A stretch of DNA of 64,000 nt from positions 1,550,001 through 1,614,000 of the forward strand of contig NZ_JAOBTQ010000001.1 of the NCBI RefSeq assembly GCF_033366695.1, in the 5' to 3' direction. The translations under genes were made by a program, and so were the position numbers. This stretch comes from Streptomyces sp. SCL15-4 (GTDB taxonomy: Bacteria; Actinomycetota; Actinomycetes; Streptomycetales; Streptomycetaceae). A model generated the notes under the pieces. It was not told the origin of the DNA, did no database searches, and worked only from the letters and a program-made list of their open reading frames with translations. This document shows, one piece after another, positions 24,443-31,758 of this stretch; the first letter of the stretch is position 1; each line of letters starts with the position of its first letter.

Positions 24443-24619
24443 GCGCGGGCGGTGCCGCCGGGCGGGCCGGGTCCGGGCCCGGTGGGCCGGTGAGTCCGGG
24501 TGCCGGTGGGCCGACGTGTTCCCGCCTCGGCGGGGTCGGTGTGAGCGGGCGGGTGCGTTCCGGCCCGGGCGGGCCGGTGGGCCGCGGGTCTCAGTGGACC
24601 GGTGTCTTGAAGCCTTGGC

Positions 24620-24647
24620 GGGTGGGAGCGGGTGGGAGCGGGCGGGG
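24620..24647 (+). other. G-quadruplex-type motif between convergent genes
   Basis: Six runs of three or four G separated by one to three bases (GGGTGGGAGC repeated, then GGGCGGGG) satisfy the usual G3+N1-7 quadruplex rule on the plus strand. The run lies in the 261-base gap between the transketolase pair and the YjbR gene, where it could affect transcription ends. No gene is seen in this gap. Confidence 0.4.
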
Positions 24648-24703
24648 CGGCGGCTCGGGGCAGGTGGACGATGCCACCCTCCCGTCCGCACCCACCGGAT
24701 CTT

Positions 24704-25063
24704 TCAGTCCCCGGACGGGAGGCCCAACTCGGGGTGGGCGTCCAGGAGTCGGGGCGGGGCGGCCTGGCGCCAGGAGTCGGCCAGGATGTCCCGCAGTTCG
24801 TCCTCGTCCTCCAGGGCGGCCAGTCTCGCTCTCACCCAGGCGAACTGGGCCTCGTGGCCGGCGATCCAGAACTTCTCCGGCTCGGCCAGCACCAGTTCGT
24901 CGCGCTCCACCTTGGGACAGCGCACGGCGATGGACGTCTCGTTCTCGGGCAGGGTCGCGAACATCTTCCCGGCCACCCGGAACGTGGGCATGCTCCAGGC
25001 GACCTTCTCCGTGGTGTCCGGCAGGGACAGGGCGATTCGGCGTACGTCTTCTGCATCCGGCAT
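24704..25063 (-). CDS. MmcQ/YjbR family protein
   Basis: A 119-residue YjbR/MmcQ fold protein with the typical opening MPDAEDVRRIALSLPDTTEK, then SMPTFRVAGKMFATL and KFWIAGHEAQFAWVRARL. The family has a double-wing-like DNA-binding fold but no proven function. ATG 25063 begins the conserved part; an in-frame upstream start (25093) would add ten non-conserved residues. It ends the run of minus-strand genes that starts with tdh. Confidence 0.85.
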   Translation of the reverse strand: MPDAEDVRRIALSLPDTTEKVAWSMPTFRVAGKMFATLPENETSIAVRCPKVERDELVLAEPEKFWIAGHEAQFAWVRARLAALEDEDELRDILADSWRQAAPPRLLDAHPELGLPSGD

Positions 25064-25108
25064 GCCACGCAAGGTAGCTCCTGCCACTGACAACGGGCCG
25101 CCGGGCGA

Positions 25109-25630
25109 TCAGCCGCCGAGCCGCTTGTAGTACAGCGTCGTCGGCCGCAGTTCGCCCGCCGGGCTCGCCGCGTAGTCGGGGATGGTGCCGGCCGGGGTCC
25201 AGCCGGCCGAGCGGTACAGCCGCTCGGCGGGGCAGCCGGTCTCGGTGTCGAGGTGGAGCAGGGTACGGCCGTCGGCCGCGGCGGCCCGCTCGGCGGTGGC
25301 CAGGAGCCGGCGGCCGAGCCCCAGTCCGCGCGCGCTCCGGTGCACCATGAGCTTCACCAGCTCGGCCCGGTGCCGGCTGTTCGGCTTGGCCGGGAAGTCC
25401 AGGCTCACCGTGCCGGTCACCCGCTCCCGGTCGTCCACGGCCGCCCAGACGGCGAACCGGCCCGTCGCCACGGCGTCCGCCCGCTCCCGCCACCAGGCGA
25501 CGGCCTCGGCGTGCCCGAGCGGTGCGAGGAAGCCGACGGAGGCGCCCGAGGCCACGGTGTCGGTCAGCAGCTCCGCCAGGCCGTCGGCCCGTTCGCGCAC
25601 CCGGTCGCCGCTCCAGCGCTCCACCCTCAT
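25109..25630 (-). CDS. GNAT family N-acetyltransferase
   Basis: A 173-residue GNAT acetyltransferase. The acetyl-CoA-binding motif is VHRSARGLGLGRRLLATAE (R-x-x-G-x-G/L type). DDRERVTGTVSLDFP precedes it, and CPAERLYRSAGWTPAGTIPD is the typical C-terminal region. It starts at ATG 25630 overlapping the cupin-XRE stop (ATGA), so the two are translated together; such regulators often control the acetyltransferase next to them. The substrate is unknown. Confidence 0.9.
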   Translation of the reverse strand: MRVERWSGDRVRERADGLAELLTDTVASGASVGFLAPLGHAEAVAWWRERADAVATGRFAVWAAVDDRERVTGTVSLDFPAKPNSRHRAELVKLMVHRSARGLGLGRRLLATAERAAAADGRTLLHLDTETGCPAERLYRSAGWTPAGTIPDYAASPAGELRPTTLYYKRLGG

Positions 25631-26193
25631 GGCCGTACCACCGCCAGGACGTAGCGCGCCGGATCCGGACCGGGGCAGTGGAACCGGGTCGCGCCGGTCA
25701 CCCGCATCCGCAGGCAGTCTCCCGCGTCGAGCCGGTGGACCTGCTCGCCGACGGTGACCTCCAGCGTTCCCGCCAGCAGGTACAGGTGCTGTTCCAGGCC
25801 GGGCACGGGCGGACGGTCGTAGGCGAGGTCCGCGCCCGGGACGAGCCGGCCCTCGACCAGTTCGCCGCGCAGCCCGGCGTGCGGCGGGGACACCGACCGC
25901 CGGACGAAGCCGGCCCGGCGGTCCTCCCAGACCCGCTGGCCGGCGGCCCGGACCAGCGGCGCCGGTGCCGCCTCGACCTCGCTGAGCAGCTGGGACATGG
26001 TGCGGCCGTAGACATGGCAGAGCCGGTTCAGGACGGCGGCGGTGGGGCTGGTCTCCGCGCGTTCGGCGCGGGACAGCGTGGACCGGCTGACTCCGCTGCG
26101 CTCCGCCAGCTCGCCCAGGGACCAGCCGTGCTGGGCGCGCAGTTCGGCGAGCCGGGCGCCGATCAGGAGATCGACGGGATCTTCCCTTCTCAT
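25627..26193 (-). CDS. XRE-family regulator with cupin domain
   Basis: A 188-residue regulator. The N-terminal helix-turn-helix is ELRAQHGWSLGELAERSGVS followed by RSTLSRAERAE. A C-terminal cupin (GELVEGRLVPGADLAYDRPP, EQHLYLLAGTLEVTVGEQV, LDAGDCLRMRV) probably senses a small ligand. The frame runs further upstream but those residues are Arg/Pro-rich, so I place the start at ATG 26193. The end overlaps the GNAT start by four bases. A specific link to amino-acid or polyamine acetylation is only a guess. Confidence 0.87.
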   Translation of the reverse strand: MRREDPVDLLIGARLAELRAQHGWSLGELAERSGVSRSTLSRAERAETSPTAAVLNRLCHVYGRTMSQLLSEVEAAPAPLVRAAGQRVWEDRRAGFVRRSVSPPHAGLRGELVEGRLVPGADLAYDRPPVPGLEQHLYLLAGTLEVTVGEQVHRLDAGDCLRMRVTGATRFHCPGPDPARYVLAVVRP

Positions 26194-26228
26194 ATCCGGG
26201 ACGCTATCCCCGATGTGAGACATCGGTG

Positions 26229-27143
26229 TTACGGACGCCTCACGACCGTGCCCGCCTCGCCGAGCGCGTCCAGTACCGGGCGGATCAGCGGGTGGCCCTC
26301 GGCTCCCCGGCGGACGGCGGCGAAGACCCGGCGGGTCGGGGCGACGCCGTCGACGGGGCGTACGACCACGCCCGCGAGGTCCATACCGCACAGCGCCGAG
26401 CGCGGTACGAGGGCCACGCCCACGTCGGCCGCGGCGAGCGCGACGACGGCCCGGAAGTCGTCGGAGGAGTGCTCCAGGCGGGGCTGGAAACCGGCGCTCT
26501 CGCAGGCGAGGACGACCACGTCGTGGCAGGGATTGCCGGGGTACGGGCCGATCCAGGCGTCCTTGGACAGGTCGGCCAGGGGCACCTCGGGCGCGTCGGC
26601 GAGCCGGTGTCCGAGCGGGACGACCGCGTCGAACGGCTCGGCGTAGAGCGGGACATGGGTCAGGCGGGGGTCGTCGGCGGACGGGGCGCCCCGGTACTCG
26701 ACGGCGACCGCCACGTCCACCTGCCGGTCCAGGACCATGGGCAGGCTGGCGTCCCCCTCCGCGTCCTGCACCCGGATCCGTATGCCGGGCGCGGAGTGGG
26801 CGAGGCGGGCCACCGCCGGGGCCACGACCTGGGCGATGCCGGTCGCGAAGGCCGCCACGGTGACGGTGCCCGCCTCGCCGGAGCCGTAGGCGGCCAGCTC
26901 GGCCTCGGCCCGCTCCAGCTGGGCGAGGACCGCGTTGGTGTGGCTGAGCAGGATCTCGCCGGCCGGGGTGAGCCGTACGCCCTTGGCGCCGCGCTCCACC
27001 AGGCGGTGGCCGGTCTCCTGCTCCAGGGCCGTCAGCTGCTGGGAGACTGCGGACGGGGTCAGGTAGAGCGCGGCGGCCGCCGCGGTCACCGTACGGTGGT
27101 CGGCCACCGCACGGAGGATGTGGAGCCGCCGTGCCTCGATCAT
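26229..27143 (-). CDS. LysR-family transcriptional regulator
   Basis: A 304-residue LysR-type regulator. The winged helix-turn-helix (RRLHILRAVADHRTVTAAAA, SAVSQQLTALEQETG) occupies residues ~5-60. The rest is a periplasmic-binding-like effector domain (AGTVTVAAFATGIAQVVAPA onwards). Many LysR regulators control a divergent neighbour, but this one follows kbl in the same direction, 31 bases after its stop, so it may be part of the tdh-kbl transcript and perhaps respond to threonine or glycine metabolites (inference). Confidence 0.92.
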   Translation of the reverse strand: MIEARRLHILRAVADHRTVTAAAAALYLTPSAVSQQLTALEQETGHRLVERGAKGVRLTPAGEILLSHTNAVLAQLERAEAELAAYGSGEAGTVTVAAFATGIAQVVAPAVARLAHSAPGIRIRVQDAEGDASLPMVLDRQVDVAVAVEYRGAPSADDPRLTHVPLYAEPFDAVVPLGHRLADAPEVPLADLSKDAWIGPYPGNPCHDVVVLACESAGFQPRLEHSSDDFRAVVALAAADVGVALVPRSALCGMDLAGVVVRPVDGVAPTRRVFAAVRRGAEGHPLIRPVLDALGEAGTVVRRP

Positions 27144-27174
27144 GCCCCCGATTATCCCAGCTCGTCCGGCCTGG

Positions 27175-28368
27175 TCAGGCCGCCAGCTCGGCGCGCGCCG
27201 CGACGAACGCGTCCACCGCGCGGTGGACGTCCTCCGTGGAGTGCGCGGCGGACAGCTGGACCCGGATGCGGGCCTGGCCCTGCGGGACGACCGGGTAGGA
27301 GAACCCGATCACGTACACCCCGCGCTCCAGCAGCAGTTCGGCCATGCGGGCCGCCTGCGCCGCGTCGCCGATCATGACGGGGGCGATGGCGTGGTCGCCG
27401 GGGAGGATGTCGAAGCCCTCCTCGGTCATCCGGCGGCGGAACAGCGCGGTGTTCTCGCCCAGCCGCACCCGCAGGTCGTCGGCGGACTCCAGCAGGTCGA
27501 GGACCTTCAGGGAGGCGGCGGCGATCACCGGGGCGAGGGTGTTGGAGAACAGGTACGGGCGGGAGCGCTGGCGCAGCAGGGCGACGATCTCGGCGCGGGC
27601 GGCGACGTAGCCGCCGGAGGCGCCGCCGAGGGCCTTGCCGAGGGTGCCGGTGACGATGTCGACGCGGTCCATGACGCCGTGCAGTTCGGGGGTGCCCCGG
27701 CCGGTCGGGCCGACGAAGCCGACGGCGTGCGAGTCGTCGACCATGACCATCGCGTCGTAGCGGTCGGCGAGGTCGCAGATCTCGCGCAGCGGGGCCACGT
27801 AGCCGTCCATGGAGAAGACGCCGTCGGTGACGATCAGCCGGCGGCGGGCGTCGGACGCCTCCTTCAGCTTGGCCTCCAGGTCCGCGAGGTCGCGGTTGGC
27901 GTAGCGGTACCGGCGGGCCTTGGACAGGCGGATGCCGTCGATGATGGAGGCGTGGTTGAGGGCGTCGGAGATCACCGCGTCCTCCTCGCCGAGCAGGGTC
28001 TCGAAGACACCGCCGTTGGCGTCGAAGCAGGAGGAGTACAGGATGGTGTCCTCCTGGCCGAGGAACGCCGACAGCCTGGCTTCCAGCTCCTTGTGCACCT
28101 CCTGGGTGCCGCAGATGAAGCGGACGGAGGCCATGCCGTAGCCCCAGCGGTCCAGGGCCTGGTGGGCGGCGGCGATCACCTCGGGGTGGTCGGCGAGGCC
28201 GAGGTAGTTGTTGGCGCAGAAGTTGAGGACCTCGCCGGGACGGCCGCCGGCGGTGACGCCCACGGTCGCGGACTGCGGGGTGCCGATGACCCGCTCGGGC
28301 TTGTGCAGGCCGGCGGCGCGGATCTCGTCCAGGGTGGCGCGCAGGTCGTCGCGCACGGTGTCGAACAT
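27175..28368 (-). CDS. kbl: glycine C-acetyltransferase (2-amino-3-ketobutyrate CoA ligase)
   Basis: A 397-residue PLP enzyme of the alpha-oxoamine synthase family that cleaves 2-amino-3-ketobutyrate with CoA to glycine and acetyl-CoA. Conserved parts are [17 protein letters not shown], the PLP-contact [20 protein letters not shown] and the PLP-lysine motif [15 protein letters not shown]. Its length matches the E. coli enzyme. It lies 35 bases downstream of tdh, the standard threonine-degradation pair. GGAGCCCC before ATG 28368 supports the start. Confidence 0.96.
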   Translation of the reverse strand: MFDTVRDDLRATLDEIRAAGLHKPERVIGTPQSATVGVTAGGRPGEVLNFCANNYLGLADHPEVIAAAHQALDRWGYGMASVRFICGTQEVHKELEARLSAFLGQEDTILYSSCFDANGGVFETLLGEEDAVISDALNHASIIDGIRLSKARRYRYANRDLADLEAKLKEASDARRRLIVTDGVFSMDGYVAPLREICDLADRYDAMVMVDDSHAVGFVGPTGRGTPELHGVMDRVDIVTGTLGKALGGASGGYVAARAEIVALLRQRSRPYLFSNTLAPVIAAASLKVLDLLESADDLRVRLGENTALFRRRMTEEGFDILPGDHAIAPVMIGDAAQAARMAELLLERGVYVIGFSYPVVPQGQARIRVQLSAAHSTEDVHRAVDAFVAARAELAA

Positions 28369-28403
28369 GGGGGGCTCCTGAAGGTGCTCGCGGGTGAAGG
28401 GGG

Positions 28404-29432
28404 TCAGACGGTCCAGTCGAGGATGACCTTGCCGCCCTTGCCGCTCGCCGCGTCGGCGAAGGCGGCCTCGAAGTCGCGGTAGCCGTACCGGCCGGTGATC
28501 ACGGGGGCGAGGTCGAGGCCGCCCTCCAGCAGCACCGACATCGCGTACCAGGTCTCGAACATCTCGCGGCCGTAGATGCCCTTGAGGGTGATCATCGAGG
28601 TGACGATCCGGGCCCAGTCGACGGGGAACTCCTCGGCGGGCAGGCCGAGCATGGCGATCCGGCCGCCGTGGGTCATGTTGGCGATCATGTCGCGCAGGGC
28701 CTCGGGGCGGCCGGACATCTCCAGGCCGATGTCGAAGCCCTCGCGCAGGCCCAGTGCGCGCTGGCCGTCGGCGATGGTGGAACCGGCGACGTTCAGGGCG
28801 AGGCTCGCGCCGATCTTGCGGGCCAGGTCCAGGCGCTCCTCGCTGACGTCGGTGACGACGACATGGCGGGCGCCCGCGTGCCGGGCCACGGCGGCGGCCA
28901 TCAGGCCGATCGGTCCGGCGCCGGTGATCAGGACGTCCTCGCCGACCAGCGGGAAGGACAGCGCGGTGTGCACGGCGTTGCCGAACGGGTCGAAGATCGC
29001 GGCGACGTCGAGGTCGACGGGGACGCGGTGCACCCATACGTTGGACGCGGGCAGGGCCACGTACTCGGCGAACGCGCCGTCGCGGCCGACGCCGAGGCCG
29101 ACGGTGGCCCGGCACAGGTGGCGGCGGCCGGCCAGGCAGTTGCGGCACTTGCCGCACACCAGGTGCCCCTCGCCGCTGACCCGGTCGCCGACGCGGACCT
29201 CGGTCACGTCCCGGCCGGTCTCCACGACCTGTCCGACGAACTCGTGGCCGACCACGAGCGGCGTGCGGATCGTCTGCCGGGCCCAGCCGTCCCAGGCACG
29301 GATGTGCAGGTCGGTACCGCAGATACCGGTCCGCATGACCTTGATGAGGACGTCACCGGGGCCGATGGCGGGCTCCGGGACGTCCGTCAGCCAGAGTCCC
29401 GGCTCCGCCTTCTCCTTGACCAGCGCCTTCAA
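28404..29432 (-). CDS. tdh: L-threonine 3-dehydrogenase
   Basis: A 342-residue zinc alcohol-dehydrogenase-family enzyme oxidising threonine to 2-amino-3-ketobutyrate with NAD. Catalytic zinc ligands are in GICGTDLHI and [10 protein letters not shown]. The structural zinc loop [15 protein letters not shown] has all four cysteines. DYGR-type and DWA(R)IV segments match characterised Tdh proteins. I start it at TTG 29432: AGGAG lies eight bases upstream and the protein then begins (M)[18 protein letters not shown], exactly like E. coli Tdh in length. The longer frame (29471) would bury the ribosome site. Confidence 0.95.
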   Translation of the reverse strand: MKALVKEKAEPGLWLTDVPEPAIGPGDVLIKVMRTGICGTDLHIRAWDGWARQTIRTPLVVGHEFVGQVVETGRDVTEVRVGDRVSGEGHLVCGKCRNCLAGRRHLCRATVGLGVGRDGAFAEYVALPASNVWVHRVPVDLDVAAIFDPFGNAVHTALSFPLVGEDVLITGAGPIGLMAAAVARHAGARHVVVTDVSEERLDLARKIGASLALNVAGSTIADGQRALGLREGFDIGLEMSGRPEALRDMIANMTHGGRIAMLGLPAEEFPVDWARIVTSMITLKGIYGREMFETWYAMSVLLEGGLDLAPVITGRYGYRDFEAAFADAASGKGGKVILDWTV

Positions 29433-29649
29433 CGCTACGGCTCCTGTGAGTGAGGCCCGGCCCACGGGCATGCCGAAGAAGCCCGCACCGGGTCAGAGGG
29501 GTGGAATCACCCTGCAATCTGCCGTATGAGCGCGCGGTGGTCCATCGAGCTTTTCTTAACCGGCGCCTCAGCTTTCCTTCAGGCCTCGCGGGCATTCCTC
29601 ATGCCCCTTGCGCCGCGCCCGCGTTGGGCCCGGCTCCGGCGGCGGGGCC

Positions 29650-30222
29650 TCACAGAGGCAGGCCGTCCCGCGTGCTCCGTTCGAGTCGTACGACGAGATC
29701 GGCGGCGAGCGTCTTGATGGTCTCCAGGCCGGCCCTGCCCCAGGCGCGCGGGGATGTGTCGGCGGCACACACCGTGCCGAGCGCCATGCCGGAGCTGTCG
29801 ATGAGCGGGGCGCCGAGGTAGGAGCGGATGCCGAACCCGTCGACGACCGGGTTGCCCGCGAACCGCGGATAGTCGCGGACGTCGTCCAGGACGAGTGCCC
29901 TGTGTCGTACCACCACATGGGGGCAGAACCCATGGTCGCGCGGCAGCACCCGGCCCATCTCGGCCCTGCTCCCGTCCTCGCGGACGACCGGGACGGCCGG
30001 GGCGCTCAGGCCCGCGAAGAACTGGCGGTCCTCGCCGATGAAGTTGACCATGGCGTAGCACGCGCCGGTGAGCTGGGCGAGGTGGCCGGCGAAGGCGTCG
30101 AGCGCCGGGTCGGGCCGGTCCGCCAGGCCGAGCCGGCGCAGCCGGTGGACGCGGGCGGGGGCCTCCTTGTCCTCGGGGGTGAGCAGCAGACCCCGGACCG
30201 GCCGGGGCGGCTCGTAGCTCAT
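29650..30222 (-). CDS. GAF-domain protein downstream of the conservon
   Basis: A 190-residue protein made almost entirely of one GAF domain (about residues 35-180): CYAMVNFIGEDRQFFAGL, HGFCPHVVVRHRALVLDDV and IRSYLGAPLIDSSGMALGTV are typical. The residues around HGFCPHVV could bind a ligand or be redox-sensitive, but no cofactor can be assigned. It starts 61 bases after cvnD in the same direction, so it likely belongs to the conservon transcript, where sensory partners are common. Confidence 0.88.
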   Translation of the reverse strand: MSYEPPRPVRGLLLTPEDKEAPARVHRLRRLGLADRPDPALDAFAGHLAQLTGACYAMVNFIGEDRQFFAGLSAPAVPVVREDGSRAEMGRVLPRDHGFCPHVVVRHRALVLDDVRDYPRFAGNPVVDGFGIRSYLGAPLIDSSGMALGTVCAADTSPRAWGRAGLETIKTLAADLVVRLERSTRDGLPL

Positions 30223-30283
30223 CGCCGGGCTCCGGCGCTGTGGGCGTACCTCATACAGGGACTCCGTGGACGGTGGGTCGGGA

Positions 30284-30883
30284 TCACATGTGGGCGCCCT
30301 GGCTGGGCGTGGTCGCCGGCGCGAGGGCCAGCAGGTGGCGGACGAGGATGAGCAGGGTCTGGATGCCGGAGCTGGAGATCCGGGCGTCGCAGCGCACGAT
30401 CGGGACCTCCGGATCGAGGTCGATGGCGGCCCGCACCTCCTCGGGGTCGTAGCGGTGGGCGCCGTCGAACTCGTTGACGGCGACGACGAAGGCGAGGCCG
30501 CGCTCCTCGAAGAAGTCGACGGCGGCGAAGCAGTCCTCCAGGCGCCGGGTGTCGGCGAGGACGACGGCGCCGAGCGCCCCCTCGGACAGCTCGTCCCACA
30601 TGAACCAGAACCGCTCCTGTCCCGGCGTGCCGAACAGGTACAGCACATGGTCCGGATCGAGGCCGATCCGGCCGAAGTCCATGGCGACGGTGGTCTCCGT
30701 CTTGTTCTCGATGCCCTCGAGACTGTCCGTGCCGACGCCGACCGTGGTGAGCAGCTCCTCCGTGCTGAGCGGCGCGATCTCGCTGACCGCCCCCACGAAG
30801 GTCGTCTTGCCGACTCCGAACCCGCCCGCGACGAGGATCTTGAGCGCGGTCGGGAACGGGTCAGAGCTGTCGTCGTAGTCCAT
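30284..30883 (-). CDS. cvnD: conservon GTP-binding protein CvnD
   Basis: A 199-residue small GTPase-like ATP/GTP-binding protein of the conservon type. The P-loop is VAGGFGVGKTTFVGAVSEI, the switch/G3 region LYLFGTPGQERFWFMWDEL, and the NKxD-like specificity motif VAVNEFDGA. It starts 23 bases inside the end of cvnC. Conservon products assemble at the membrane as a G-protein-like relay and affect development in Streptomyces, as known for the family. Confidence 0.93.
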   Translation of the reverse strand: MDYDDSSDPFPTALKILVAGGFGVGKTTFVGAVSEIAPLSTEELLTTVGVGTDSLEGIENKTETTVAMDFGRIGLDPDHVLYLFGTPGQERFWFMWDELSEGALGAVVLADTRRLEDCFAAVDFFEERGLAFVVAVNEFDGAHRYDPEEVRAAIDLDPEVPIVRCDARISSSGIQTLLILVRHLLALAPATTPSQGAHM

Positions 30884-31238
30884 CGAGCACTGCCTCCAGC
30901 AGAGACCGGTCAGTGGGGGTGTGGTGGTAGGCGGGCGGCCTGGTGGTCAGCGCGCCGCAGGCGACCAGGTCGGACAGCAGCACCTTGGTGACCGCCGCGG
31001 GAAGCTTCAGCTGGGCGGCCACCTCGGCGACCGGGACGGGCACCCGGGACAGGTCCAGGGCCTGCGCGTGCTCGGGGCCGAGGTAGCCGAGCGGAGTGAC
31101 GCCGGTGGCCATCACCTGCGACATCAGGTCGAGGGCGATGCTCGGCTCGGTGCGGCCTTCGCTGACCGCGAACGGCCGCACCAGCCGGCCGGCCGCCTCG
31201 TCCAGCCAGGGCCCGTCGCCGGCTGCGGCCACGCTCAA
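30861..31238 (-). CDS. cvnC: conservon DUF742 protein CvnC
   Basis: A ~125-residue DUF742 winged-helix-like protein: WLDEAAGRLVRPFAVSEGRT, then SRVPVPVAEVAAQLKLPAAV with TKVLLSDLVACGAL and a C-terminal DRSLLEAVLDGLRRQL. I place the start at TTG 31238, which overlaps the cvnB stop as TTGA; GTG 31232 is the alternative. It is the third gene of the cvnABCD operon, between the roadblock protein and the GTPase. Confidence 0.87.
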   Translation of the reverse strand: MSVAAAGDGPWLDEAAGRLVRPFAVSEGRTEPSIALDLMSQVMATGVTPLGYLGPEHAQALDLSRVPVPVAEVAAQLKLPAAVTKVLLSDLVACGALTTRPPAYHHTPTDRSLLEAVLDGLRRQL

Positions 31239-31669
31239 TGCCTCGTGGCCGCGGTGCCGGCGGCCTGCTGCCGGGGGGCGGTGACCAGATAGGGGCGGAC
31301 GCTCTTGACGAGCATCGCCATCTCGTAGCCGAGCACCGCGGCGTCGGCATCGCGGCCGGCCAGCACGGCGAGACAGGTGCCGGAGCCGGCGGTGGTGACG
31401 AAGAGCAGGGTCGCGTCGAGTTCGACCACGACCTGACGCACGTCGCCGCCGTCGCCGAACCGGACGCCCGCGCTGCGGCCGAGGGAGTACAGGCCGCAGG
31501 CCAGGGCCGCCATGTGGTCGGCGCTGTCGGCGTCCAGGCCGTGCACGGACTTCACCAGCCCGTCGGAGGAGAGGAGCACCGCGCTGGTGGTGTGCGGTAC
31601 GCGCTGCACGAGGCCGCTCAGCAGCCAGTCGAGGTCGGATGCGGGGACGGTCGGCGCATCGCTCGCCAT
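31235..31669 (-). CDS. cvnB: conservon roadblock/LC7 protein CvnB
   Basis: A 144-residue roadblock/LC7-domain protein: SDLDWLLSGLVQRVPHTTSA, VLLSSDGLVKSVHGLDADSA and QVVVELDATLLFVTTAGSG are characteristic. Such proteins act as GTPase-activating or scaffold partners of CvnD-like GTPases. ATG 31669 has AAGGAG nine bases upstream, so the longer frame to 31762 is rejected. It follows cvnA by 89 bases, the largest gap in the operon. Confidence 0.92.
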   Translation of the reverse strand: MASDAPTVPASDLDWLLSGLVQRVPHTTSAVLLSSDGLVKSVHGLDADSADHMAALACGLYSLGRSAGVRFGDGGDVRQVVVELDATLLFVTTAGSGTCLAVLAGRDADAAVLGYEMAMLVKSVRPYLVTAPRQQAAGTAATRH

Positions 31670-31758
31670 GGTGGATCGACTCCTTGGGGTACGGAAAACT
31701 GCGGGCGCGCTGGGGGTGGGGGTACGACGTGCGGGAGCGGGGGCGGAGGTGGGTACGG

